This document shows positions 7,427 through 15,961 of a stretch of DNA of 32,716 bases, in pieces. The stretch comes from Paenibacillus alkaliterrae (lineage in GTDB: Bacteria > Bacillota > Bacilli > Paenibacillales > Paenibacillaceae). Location: the NCBI RefSeq assembly GCF_021532375.1, contig NZ_JAKGAP010000071.1:1-32716 (forward strand). Reading direction: 5' to 3'. Made by a program: the position numbers and the translations under genes. A model generated the notes under the pieces. That model did not search any database. It saw only the letters and a program-made list of their open reading frames with translations, and was not told the origin of the DNA. Each line of letters opens with the position of its first letter. The first letter of the stretch is position 1.

Positions 7427-7452
7427 TATATAATGGCAAATGCCACTATATA
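7427..7452. promoter_or_regulatory. 26-bp interrupted palindrome in the operon leader
   Basis: Tatata-a-tggca-aa-tgcca-c-tatata type symmetry: outer arms 7427-7432 and 7447-7452, inner arms tggca and tgcca. It also contains TATAAT (7429-7434) without a good -35 box. It may be an operator or an RNA hairpin in the leader. Confidence 0.35.
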
Positions 7453-7546
7453 AAAATCCATTTTTGGGAGGGTAGAGCCGATTTTTGTAACCGAACCGAC
7501 TTGCTGTTATTCGTTTAATCATTCATTAAGGGGAGCGTGCTGAACA

Positions 7547-8989
7547 GTGAAACAGATGAAGAAGAAGAAACCGATGTTGCTTATTTTATTAACAGCCGTG
7601 TTGCTGATTTTGTCTGCATGCAGCGGCAACAACGCGGGGAATACAACGGCAACCCAGACGCCGGCTGCAACGGAGGAAGCGCCTGCTCCAACAGAGGAGA
7701 CCGAACCGCCGGCCGCTGATTTGGGCGGCAAAGAAATTCGTATTTCGCATTGGTGGGATGCCACTCCTGTCGGAGATTCCGAAGCCGATGAATTGGCCCG
7801 TGAAAGAATTAAAAAGGTGGAAGAAAAATACAACGTCAAAATCACGTATCTGAACACCGAATATTGGTCGACTACAGAAAAGCTGTCCTCCTCGGTTATG
7901 GCGGGCGATCCTTTCGCGGAAATCGTCCGGCTGCCTGACGGATTCATTTGGGGACTTATGCAAGGCGGATTCCTGACGCCATTAGATGATGCCCTCAATA
8001 ATACTCGCGTCGAGCAGGACGTAGTTGAAGCGATGCGTTTTGGCGGCGAGAATGTATTCGGATTGGAAAGCTGGTACAACCCGAACGACACCGGGATGTA
8101 TTACAATAAACGGATTTTCAGGGAAGCGGGTTTGAAAGATCCGCAGCAGCTGATGGACGAGGACAACTGGAATTGGACGACAATGCTTGATGCTGCCAAG
8201 AAACTGACCGTTGACAATAACGGCGACGGTAAAGCTGACCAATACGGTCTTGCCGGTGCACATTATATTTTCTCAGAGCTGCTGATCGCCAGCAACGGCG
8301 GCATTATCTACGAAGAAGCTGCCCAAAAAGCAGTCTTTGATTCTCCGGAATCAATGGAAGCGCTTAACTTCCTGCACAGCTTGTATAACGAACATAAGAT
8401 CGTTAAGGAGAACGAAGGAAACGACTGGGAGGATCCGGCGAAATATTTTGCGGAAGGCACAATTGCCATGTATCCGGGCGGCCTGTGGGAAATCGAGGGA
8501 CGCATCTTGGACAAGATGAAGGATGAATGGGGATACGTTTACTTCCCCAAAGGACCTCAAGCGTCAACTTATTTTGATCCGCTCGGACAAACGGCTGCCT
8601 ATGTGATACCAAAAGGAGTCGAGGACGCGGAAGCCATCGTAAAGATCTGGGAAGAATTGCAGGATTTCGACAACTGGCAAGAAAGCCGCAGACTGTGGCT
8701 TGAAAATGTGCTGCCGGATGAAAGCTCCATCGCCAATGCGATGAATGACGATGGATTGGTACAGCGGGTGTTTGGCGGTCGTTTCGGCGGTCTCGGCATT
8801 AAGGATCAGCTCGACTCCGTGACCGGTAAGTTCGTTAAAGGCGAAATTACGCCGTCAACAGGCGTTGCTCAGGTGATCGGTCCGGCGCAAGCGGCTGCTG
8901 AAAAGGTGCTGAGCGGCGAGAAAGCCAAGGAAGATGCAGCCAAGAAAGCCGAGGAAGCAGAAGCAGCAGAGGAAGCCAAGGAAGAGTAG
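7547..8989 (+). CDS. ABC transporter sugar-binding lipoprotein
   Basis: This is a 480-residue extracellular solute-binding protein, family 1 type, anchored by lipid. The GTG at 7547 follows AAGGGGAG by about 11 bp. A signal peptide with a Lys-rich start and lipobox LSAC puts the lipid on Cys25. A Thr/Ala/Glu/Pro-rich linker (about 26-60) precedes the binding domain, which shows IRISHWWDATPVG, the hinge stretch WYNPNDTGMYYNKRIF and DGKADQYGLAG. The last 30 residues are a Lys/Glu/Ala-rich helix, unusual for the family. It is the first gene of the long operon and a hairpin follows it, so it is probably made in excess over the permeases, as is common for binding proteins. Its likely partners are the permeases at 12041 and 13012 or 18514 and 19472. 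Ligand is inferred as an oligosaccharide. Confidence 0.93.
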   Translation: MKQMKKKKPMLLILLTAVLLILSACSGNNAGNTTATQTPAATEEAPAPTEETEPPAADLGGKEIRISHWWDATPVGDSEADELARERIKKVEEKYNVKITYLNTEYWSTTEKLSSSVMAGDPFAEIVRLPDGFIWGLMQGGFLTPLDDALNNTRVEQDVVEAMRFGGENVFGLESWYNPNDTGMYYNKRIFREAGLKDPQQLMDEDNWNWTTMLDAAKKLTVDNNGDGKADQYGLAGAHYIFSELLIASNGGIIYEEAAQKAVFDSPESMEALNFLHSLYNEHKIVKENEGNDWEDPAKYFAEGTIAMYPGGLWEIEGRILDKMKDEWGYVYFPKGPQASTYFDPLGQTAAYVIPKGVEDAEAIVKIWEELQDFDNWQESRRLWLENVLPDESSIANAMNDDGLVQRVFGGRFGGLGIKDQLDSVTGKFVKGEITPSTGVAQVIGPAQAAAEKVLSGEKAKEDAAKKAEEAEAAEEAKEE

Positions 8990-9017
8990 ATCCTGCAGGA
9001 AAATATATATAACGGCG

Positions 9018-9060
9018 GCCTGCCTGCTGCTCCTGAACGCTGGAGGACCGGGCAGGCTTT
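9018..9060 (+). terminator. Intercistronic hairpin, partial terminator
   Basis: Arms gcctgcc (9018-9024) and ggcaggc (9051-9057) pair around a long loop that may fold further, and are followed by only TTT. It lies in the 114-bp gap between the binding-protein gene and the next gene. It probably protects or partly terminates the transcript, giving more binding protein than downstream products. Confidence 0.5.
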
Positions 9061-9103
9061 CGCCAAAACAAGATTCCGCTAGTTTGCAAAAGGGGGGAAT
9101 TAG

Positions 9104-12019
9104 GTGAAAATCGCTTTTTCCAGAATGACGCTCACTTGGATCATGGTCATCTCTATGCTGATCTCGATATTGGTTTCCCCTATATCTCAGGCCACAGCGA
9201 CCGGTACACAAGGCGAGACTAATACAGATGCTGATGCAATCATCGGCCAGAGCTCCTTGACGGGCGCAGCAGAGAACAGCTACGACCATTACTTGCAGCG
9301 GTACAAAGATGAGAAACGGCCTCTGGAGGAGATCGTGATCCAAGGGGCGGACTACATAAGCGCTAACGAAATGAACCCTGATATCGTAGGCGAGCTTGGC
9401 GGGACATCGGGCGAATTCGTCAAGACGGGGGAGAGCGGATCGATTGAGTGGGAGCTCGAGGTTCCTCAATCCGGCTTATATCATATGGCCATCCGATATT
9501 TCCCGATCGAAGGCAAAAGCTCCGCTATCGAAAGGGAGCTGCTGATCAATGGAGAGCTACCGTTCACCAGTGCCAGAAATCTGACCTTTCACCGCGTATG
9601 GAAAAATGAGAGCGATCAAATTGCGCAGGATAACCGGGGCAATGAGCTGCGTCCGCGCCAGATCGAAGCGCCGATGTGGCAGGAGGCGCTGCTTAGAGAT
9701 ACCGAAGGATATTACGAAGAACCTTACGTCTTTTATTTTTCGGCAGGCAAGCACACGTTGACGCTGGTGTCTTCCAGAGAGCCGATGGCGATCGACTACA
9801 TCAAAGTTTTCCGATACGATGCGCCATCTGCTTATGAAGAAGTAAAAGCCGGCTACGAATCAAATGGTTATACGGAAACCAGCGGTCATTTGATTAAGAT
9901 TCAGGGCGAACACGCCTCTTACAAATCGTCGCCGACCTTATATCCCATCCCCGACCGTTCCAGTCCGTCTACAGAGCCTTATGACGTATCGAAGATCAGA
10001 ATGAATACGATCGGCGGCAACAACTGGCGGGTACCGGGCGGGTGGATCGCATGGGACATCGAAGCGCCGGAGGACGGATTATACCGGATTGCTATCAAGA
10101 ACAGACAAGAATTGCTGCGGGGCATTTATTCTACACGCTCGCTATGGATTGACGGGGAAATTCCTTTTCAGGAAATGACGCAAATTCCGTTTTATTACGA
10201 CTCGGATTGGCAGATGAATGTGCTCGGCAGCGGGGAAGAGCCTTTTTTATTCTATTTGACTAAAGGGAAGCACGAACTGAAGCTGGAGGTCAGCCTGGGC
10301 GCGATTGCGCCTCTGATTCGCCAAGTAGAAGCAAGTGTGCTCGAAATTAATGCCATGTATCGAAAGATCTTGATGATTACCGGTAATGTTCCGGATCCTT
10401 ACCGGGATTATCAATTAGATAAACAAATTCCCGACATGGTTGAAGTGTTTCAGAAACAAAGCGACATTTTGTATGCCGTGTCGGAAGAGCTGGTGCGCCT
10501 GACGGGCGAGAAGAGCGACAAGACCGCCATATTGAACAAAACGGCTTATCAGCTGGCCGATTTGGCGAAAAAACCGGAAACGGTCCAGAAGCGGCTGTCT
10601 CAATTCAAAATCAATGTAGGCAGCGTCGGAGCCTGGATTCTCCAGGTTAGAGAGCAGCCGCTCGAAATCGATTACTTGGCCCTTGCGTCGTCTGACGTCA
10701 AGCTTCCCAAAGCGAATGCTTCCGCTGGCAAAAAAATCGTTCACGAGGTATCGTCCTTCTTTCATTCCTTCTTTGAAGATTACGATACGATCGGGAGCAC
10801 GTCGGAAAACGATCAGTCCGTAACGGTATGGATCGGGACGGGACGCGATCAGGCGCAGGTGCTGAAAGCGATGATTGACGATACGTTTACGCCGCTTACC
10901 GGAATTGGGGTAAATCTGAAGCTGGTCAACCAGGAAGTGCTGCTTCGCGCGTCGCTCGCGGGAGAAGGCCCCGATGTGGCCATGCAGGTCGGCAACGATG
11001 TGCCGGTCAACTTCGGCATGCGGAATGCAGCGGAGGATCTGACGAAATACCCGGGCTATGAGACGGTCGTGCAGCAGTTCAGAGACAGCGCGATTGTTCC
11101 TTACCAGTTTGAGGGGCAGGTATTTGCTCTTCCCGAACAGCAAATTTTCAATATGCTCTTTTACCGGAAGGACATCTTGGAGGAGCTGAATCTGGAACCG
11201 CCGCAAACCTGGGATGATGTATACGCGATGATCCCTGTGCTGCAGAAGCATCATATGGATCTGGCGCTGCCGATTGCCCAGGCGACGGGAGTCCCCGTGC
11301 TGGAGGCGAACCGGGCCTTTGCTATGCTTTTATACCAGATGGACGGATCATTCTACTTAAACAACGGGGCCAAAAGCGGACTGGATACGGAGGTTGGACT
11401 CGGCGCATTCAAGAAGTGGACCGACTTTTATACCAGCTACAAGCTGCCGCTGATCTTTGATTTCCCGATGCGCTTCCGGACGGGTGAAATGCCGGTGGGC
11501 ATCCAGGATTACACCTTCTACAACTATTTGACGGTGTCCGCACCGGAAATTAAAGGAATGTGGGAATTTGTGCCGGTACCGGGGACGGTGCAGCAGGACG
11601 GCACGATTCGCCGGGACGTCGCCAGCGGCGGGACAGCCGCCATCATGCTCAAACAGGCCAAAAATAAAGATGCGGCCTGGCAGTTCATGAAATGGTGGGT
11701 CGGCAAGGAGGCACAGGTTCGTTTCGGCAGAGAGATGGAGGGGCTGATGGGCGCTGCGGCGCGGTATCCGACCGCCAATATCGAAGCGCTCAAGGAGCTG
11801 CCTTGGCCGGCGCGGGATTACCGCAATCTCGAAGAGCAATGGCAATGGGTACAGGGCGTACCGGAGGTGCCGGGAGGCTATTTCACGGGAAGGCATCTGG
11901 ACAATGCATTGCGGGAAGTGATCAACAACGGCACGAACACGGCGGACGCCTTATTTGATTACGTGCAAGAAATCGATTATGAAATTGCGGAAAAAAGGGA
12001 CGAGTTTCATTTGGACTGA
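9104..12019 (+). CDS. Fusion of galactose-binding-like domains and a solute-binding protein
   Basis: This 971-residue exported protein starts at a GTG behind AAAGGGGGG. A signal peptide is visible (hydrophobic 10-27, cleavage near SQATA), with no lipobox. Residues about 80-235 (GSIEWELEVPQSGLYHMAIR, then YVFYFSAGKHTLTLVSSREP and IDYIKVFR) and about 270-415 (GGWIAWDIEAPEDGLYRIAI, then FLFYLTKGKHELKLEVS) look like two CBM6/CBM35-like beta-sandwich domains. After a helical linker (about 415-530), residues about 573-965 are a complete family 1 solute-binding domain: VTVWIGTGRD, GPDVAMQVGND, IFNMLFYRKDILEELNLEPP and AWQFMKWWVG. The protein could hold polysaccharide on the surface and hand oligosaccharide to the permeases encoded next. 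It precedes the first permease by 21 bp. The function is inferred; the domain order is what I see. Confidence 0.85.
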   Translation: MKIAFSRMTLTWIMVISMLISILVSPISQATATGTQGETNTDADAIIGQSSLTGAAENSYDHYLQRYKDEKRPLEEIVIQGADYISANEMNPDIVGELGGTSGEFVKTGESGSIEWELEVPQSGLYHMAIRYFPIEGKSSAIERELLINGELPFTSARNLTFHRVWKNESDQIAQDNRGNELRPRQIEAPMWQEALLRDTEGYYEEPYVFYFSAGKHTLTLVSSREPMAIDYIKVFRYDAPSAYEEVKAGYESNGYTETSGHLIKIQGEHASYKSSPTLYPIPDRSSPSTEPYDVSKIRMNTIGGNNWRVPGGWIAWDIEAPEDGLYRIAIKNRQELLRGIYSTRSLWIDGEIPFQEMTQIPFYYDSDWQMNVLGSGEEPFLFYLTKGKHELKLEVSLGAIAPLIRQVEASVLEINAMYRKILMITGNVPDPYRDYQLDKQIPDMVEVFQKQSDILYAVSEELVRLTGEKSDKTAILNKTAYQLADLAKKPETVQKRLSQFKINVGSVGAWILQVREQPLEIDYLALASSDVKLPKANASAGKKIVHEVSSFFHSFFEDYDTIGSTSENDQSVTVWIGTGRDQAQVLKAMIDDTFTPLTGIGVNLKLVNQEVLLRASLAGEGPDVAMQVGNDVPVNFGMRNAAEDLTKYPGYETVVQQFRDSAIVPYQFEGQVFALPEQQIFNMLFYRKDILEELNLEPPQTWDDVYAMIPVLQKHHMDLALPIAQATGVPVLEANRAFAMLLYQMDGSFYLNNGAKSGLDTEVGLGAFKKWTDFYTSYKLPLIFDFPMRFRTGEMPVGIQDYTFYNYLTVSAPEIKGMWEFVPVPGTVQQDGTIRRDVASGGTAAIMLKQAKNKDAAWQFMKWWVGKEAQVRFGREMEGLMGAAARYPTANIEALKELPWPARDYRNLEEQWQWVQGVPEVPGGYFTGRHLDNALREVINNGTNTADALFDYVQEIDYEIAEKRDEFHLD

Positions 12020-12040
12020 AAGGACTAGGGAGGGACACTT

Positions 12041-13006
12041 TTGCAGAAAACGAAAATCGCGGCCGAGATCATGATGCAGCCGAAGGGCCGCCCCGCCGGC
12101 TTGCAGGGGAAGTGGGAGCTGTTCGTCAAGGATATGAAGCGGGATAAACATCTGTTTGTCCTGCTTGCTCCTTATATGGTGTTGTTTCTGTTATTTACCG
12201 TGCTCCCGGTCATGATTTCGATCTTCTTCAGCTTTACGCATTTCAATATGCTTGAATTTCCGAGTTGGGTCGGCTGGGAAAACTATTCCAAGCTGCTTTG
12301 GAACGACGATGTGTTTCTGATCGGACTTAAAAATACGCTTATTTTTGCCGTCATTACCGGACCGGTCAGCTATATCGCCTGTTTCGTATTTGCGTGGCTT
12401 ATTAATGAGCTGAACCCGAAAGTCAGGGCGTTTATGACGCTTGTGTTTTTTGCGCCGTCGATTTCGGGCAACGTCTTCTTTATCTGGCAAATTATTTTTT
12501 CCAGCGATTCGTACGGCATTATGAACGGCTTGCTGATGAAGATCGGGATGATCTATGAACCGATTCAATGGCTGCAGGATCCAAAATATATGCTCACCAT
12601 TATTATTGTCGTTCAATTGTGGTTAAGCCTCGGCACCAGCTTTCTGGCGTTCATTGCCGGCTTGCAGACAGTTGACCGCACGCTGTACGAGGCGGGGGCG
12701 GTGGATGGCGTGAAAAATCGTTGGCAGGAGCTCTGGTATATTACCCTTCCTTCGATGAGGCCGCAGCTGATGTTCGGAGCCGTCATCCAGATCACATCTT
12801 CTCTAGCGGTAGCGGACGTCGCGATGGCTCTGGCGGGCTTTCCGAGTGTGCAGTACGGAGCGCATACGGTCGTTACGCATTTGGTTGATTACGGCACGAT
12901 TCGGTTCGAAATGGGTTACGCGTCCGCCATCGCCACCGTGCTGTTTATTCTGATGCTGGGCACGAATCTGGCCGTTCAAAAGTTGCTGAAGAGGGTGGGG
13001 GAATAG
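12041..13006 (+). CDS. Sugar ABC transporter permease, first pair, MalF-like
   Basis: This is a 321-residue inner-membrane permease of the MetI superfamily. The TTG at 12041 follows AGGGAGGGA. Six membrane spans are expected, the first at about 43-65 (LFVLLAPYMVLFLLFTVLPV). The EAA loop that docks the ATPase reads YEAGAVDGVKNRWQELWYIT followed by LPSM, with the conserved Gly. It precedes the second permease by only 5 bp and forms a heterodimer with it. The short N-terminal extension (about 40 residues before the first span) is common in MalF/UgpA-like proteins. No ATPase gene is present in the operon. Substrate: probably the oligosaccharide bound by one of the two upstream binding proteins. 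Confidence 0.93.
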   Translation: MQKTKIAAEIMMQPKGRPAGLQGKWELFVKDMKRDKHLFVLLAPYMVLFLLFTVLPVMISIFFSFTHFNMLEFPSWVGWENYSKLLWNDDVFLIGLKNTLIFAVITGPVSYIACFVFAWLINELNPKVRAFMTLVFFAPSISGNVFFIWQIIFSSDSYGIMNGLLMKIGMIYEPIQWLQDPKYMLTIIIVVQLWLSLGTSFLAFIAGLQTVDRTLYEAGAVDGVKNRWQELWYITLPSMRPQLMFGAVIQITSSLAVADVAMALAGFPSVQYGAHTVVTHLVDYGTIRFEMGYASAIATVLFILMLGTNLAVQKLLKRVGE

Positions 13007-13011
13007 GCGAG

Positions 13012-13875
13012 ATGAAGCTGGCCATACGTGTCAAAAGAAAAGTGAACCGCTCCTGGCAGGTGGATAGCATGCTGTTCCTGCTGCTTGCCGCGTTCGGTTC
13101 CTTTATGGCAGTTCCGTTGATTTATGTCATTAATAATGCATTCAAACCGCTGGATGAGCTGTTCATATTCCCGCCTACGCTGTTTGTAAGGAATGCGACG
13201 CTCGAGAACTTCGCGGATTTGTTTCAAGTCATGAAAAACTCATGGGTACCATTCTCCAGATATATTTTCAATACGGTTTTTATTACAGCGGCTGGCACTG
13301 CAGGACATATTCTGCTCGCCTCGGCTGCGGCGTACCCGCTGGCCAAGCACAAGTTTCGCGGCCATAAAGTACTGTTCACAGTTATTGTCCTTTCGCTGAT
13401 GTTTTCTCCGCATGTGACGGCTATTCCGAATTATATGATTATGTCCGCGCTGGGATGGATGGACTCGTATCAGGCCGTTATCATTCCGGCATTCGCTTAT
13501 CCGCTCGGACTGTATTTGATGAAACAATTCATGGAGCAAATACCGGACGCGCTGCTGGAAGCCGCGAAGATCGACGGCGCCAGCGAATACCGGATTTTCT
13601 GGCAGGTCGTCATGCCGCTCGTCAAGCCTGCCTGGTTGACGCTGCTAATCCTTATGATGCAAATGCTGTGGGGAACGGACGGAGGCAGCTTTATTTACAG
13701 CGAGCAGCTTAAGACGATGCATTACGCCATGGGGCAAATCATTCAGGGCGGAATCGCCCGTGCAGGGGTGGGAGCCGCAGTTGCGGTTATTATGATGACA
13801 GTGCCGATCGTAACGTTTGTTTTGTCTCAAAGCAATGTGATTCAAACGATGGCTTCGTCCGGCATGAAGGACTAG
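13012..13875 (+). CDS. Sugar ABC transporter permease, first pair, MalG-like
   Basis: This is a 287-residue MetI-superfamily permease and the partner of the preceding gene. The first membrane span is about residues 19-41 and the loop FKPLDELFIFPPTLF is typical of MalG/UgpE-type proteins. The EAA motif reads LEAAKIDGASEYRIFWQVVM followed by PLVKP. The C-terminus is truncated in style (SSGMKD) and matches the family. It is 20 bp from the next gene. Its ATPase must come from elsewhere. Confidence 0.93.
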   Translation: MKLAIRVKRKVNRSWQVDSMLFLLLAAFGSFMAVPLIYVINNAFKPLDELFIFPPTLFVRNATLENFADLFQVMKNSWVPFSRYIFNTVFITAAGTAGHILLASAAAYPLAKHKFRGHKVLFTVIVLSLMFSPHVTAIPNYMIMSALGWMDSYQAVIIPAFAYPLGLYLMKQFMEQIPDALLEAAKIDGASEYRIFWQVVMPLVKPAWLTLLILMMQMLWGTDGGSFIYSEQLKTMHYAMGQIIQGGIARAGVGAAVAVIMMTVPIVTFVLSQSNVIQTMASSGMKD

Positions 13876-13895
13876 AGCGATGGAGGCGTTTAGGT

Positions 13896-15944
13896 TTGAT
13901 AATAAAGCGATCGATTCTGATTCTGGCGGCAGTAATGATATTCGTCGGCCTAAGTCCGAAGCCGGCTCACGCATCGCCGTATGAGGGATATACCTATTCG
14001 AATTGGGGAGAGGCCGTTCAATCGCCGATTGCTTATCTTCCTTCCAGGACGATAACGGGACAGGAAATCGGCATCGGGCCTTGGACTGCGCCGAGCGATC
14101 TGTTCGCGGCGCCGGATGGCAATCTGTATGTGCTGGATTCCGGCAACGGGCGAATTGTGGTGCTTAACAGCGAGTGGAAGGCAGTCCGTCAAATGCAGGG
14201 CTTCCAGCGTAACGGCCAGCAGGAAAGCTTCAACAATCCGGAAGGCATCTTCGTTACCGGGGCAGGTCATATTTATGTGGCGGATACCGAAAACAGGCGA
14301 GTGGTTGAACTGGACGGCAGCGGAGCGTTCGTCAGAGAAATCGGCGCTCCGAAGTCGGAGGTCATCAGCGACAATTTCGAATATTTCCCGCGCAAGGTTA
14401 TCGTCGATAAAGCCGGCCGCATTTATGTGGTCGCCAGAGGCGTCTATGAAGGCATTATCGAATTCGACAGCGAAGGCGGCTTCACCGGTTTTATGGGTAC
14501 AAACCGGGTTCAATTCGATCCGGTGGATTTATTCTGGAAGACGGTATCGACAAAAGAGCAGCGGGAAAAATTGATCCGCTTCGTCCCGATTGAATTTAAC
14601 AATATGGACGTAGATGCGGACGGATTTATCTATACGACAACGGCTGACAAGCAAACCTTAGCCCCCGTCAAAAGGCTGAACCCGTCCGGCATCGATGTGC
14701 TCCGCGTAAACGGGAGCATGGGTCCGGTTGGCGATTTGAGCAGGGAGCGGTCGGCTTTCATCGATATCGATGAAAGCGGCAATGGTGTGTACCGGACGCT
14801 TGATTCGACTAGGGGGCGAATTTTCACTTATAACGAAGACGGCAATCTGTTATACGTGATTGGTCAGCTCGGCAATCAGATCGGCACGTTCAAAAATCCG
14901 GTCGCGATTGAAAGCATCGGTAATCGGATCTATGTTCTGGACCGCGACCTGGGAAGGATTACAGAGTTTGCAGCGACCAAATTCGGAAGCCTGGTAGGCG
15001 AAGCGAACGGATTATACAGCGCAGGGAAGCACGATGCTGCGGCGAAGCTGTGGGAAGAGGTGCTTAGGCTTGATGCGAATTACGAAATGGCCTATATCGG
15101 AATCGGCAAGTCGATGCTGCGTAAGGGCGAATACAAACAAGCCATGACTTTTCTAAAGCTGGGCAACGAGCGGGAATATTATTCCAAAGCGTTAACGAAA
15201 TACCGCAGAGAGTACATGCGCGAGCACTTCGGGACCTATATGACGATGGTCATCGCACTCATACTGGTTGTAATGACCGTGCGCCGGCGCATGAGGTTAA
15301 GAAAGGGGGCGTCGAACAGGATGCGGTTTCTCAAGGAAGCTAGATACTCGCTGCACGTCGCTTTTCATCCCTTTGACGGTTTTTGGGATCTGAAATACGA
15401 GAACAAAGGGAAGCTTAGAATCGCGCTTATCATTTTGTTTGCCGTGACGGTTACGATGATACTGAAACGCCAGTATGCCGGCTATGTCGTCAATTATAAT
15501 CATCCGCTTGAATTAAACAGCATTGATGAATTGAAATACATTGTTCTCCCATTCTTGCTCTGGTGCGTCGCGAACTGGTCGCTCACCACACTGATGGACG
15601 GGGAAGGGAAATTTAAAGAAATTGTCATCGCTACGGGCTACGCGATGCTCCCTTTGATTCTGATCTATCTGCCCAATATGGTGCTCAGCAATGTTATTTC
15701 GCTGCGCGAGGCTTCGTTCTATTATTTGCTGGAATCTGCGGCTGGACTATGGTTTGTTTGGCTGCTGTTTATCGGAACGATGACGGTTCATCAATATACC
15801 GTTACGAAGACGATCCTGACGATGCTGTTAACTGTCGTGGTTATGGGTGTCATCATCTTTTTGGGGCTCTTATTTTTCAGCCTGATCCAGCAAATCGTTA
15901 GTTTTGTGTACACGATCTATCAGGAACTTTCATTGCGAGCATAA
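13896..15944 (+). CDS. NHL-propeller / TPR-like / Yip1-like membrane protein
   Basis: This 682-residue protein has an unusual architecture. The TTG start at 13896 is preceded by a weak GGAGG-type site. A signal peptide ends at AHA-SP (about residue 26). Residues about 50-360 carry NHL-type repeats: DLFAAPDGNLYVLDSGNGRI, EGIFVTGAGHIYVADTENRR, KVIVDKAGRIYVVARG and later FKNPVAIESIGNRIYVLDRD. Residues about 368-430 look like a TPR pair (LYSAGKHDAAAKLWEEVLRL, then MAYIGIGKSMLRKGEYKQAM). A membrane span follows (about 446-464), then a Yip1-like region with about five spans (490-680) beginning with FHPFDGFWDLKYENKG. The propeller and TPR should face outside. No enzyme motif is seen. It recurs next to DUF5696-like genes in loci of this type as far as I remember, and may scaffold or sense at the transporter; that is inference. 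Confidence 0.8.
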   Translation: MIIKRSILILAAVMIFVGLSPKPAHASPYEGYTYSNWGEAVQSPIAYLPSRTITGQEIGIGPWTAPSDLFAAPDGNLYVLDSGNGRIVVLNSEWKAVRQMQGFQRNGQQESFNNPEGIFVTGAGHIYVADTENRRVVELDGSGAFVREIGAPKSEVISDNFEYFPRKVIVDKAGRIYVVARGVYEGIIEFDSEGGFTGFMGTNRVQFDPVDLFWKTVSTKEQREKLIRFVPIEFNNMDVDADGFIYTTTADKQTLAPVKRLNPSGIDVLRVNGSMGPVGDLSRERSAFIDIDESGNGVYRTLDSTRGRIFTYNEDGNLLYVIGQLGNQIGTFKNPVAIESIGNRIYVLDRDLGRITEFAATKFGSLVGEANGLYSAGKHDAAAKLWEEVLRLDANYEMAYIGIGKSMLRKGEYKQAMTFLKLGNEREYYSKALTKYRREYMREHFGTYMTMVIALILVVMTVRRRMRLRKGASNRMRFLKEARYSLHVAFHPFDGFWDLKYENKGKLRIALIILFAVTVTMILKRQYAGYVVNYNHPLELNSIDELKYIVLPFLLWCVANWSLTTLMDGEGKFKEIVIATGYAMLPLILIYLPNMVLSNVISLREASFYYLLESAAGLWFVWLLFIGTMTVHQYTVTKTILTMLLTVVVMGVIIFLGLLFFSLIQQIVSFVYTIYQELSLRA

Positions 15945-15961
15945 GAAAGGGGGGCCAAGCG

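Noticed and set aside
10415..11254. 279-codon open frame on the minus strand
   Set aside because: It is antisense to the 971-residue binding protein, with composition typical of shadows and no start site.
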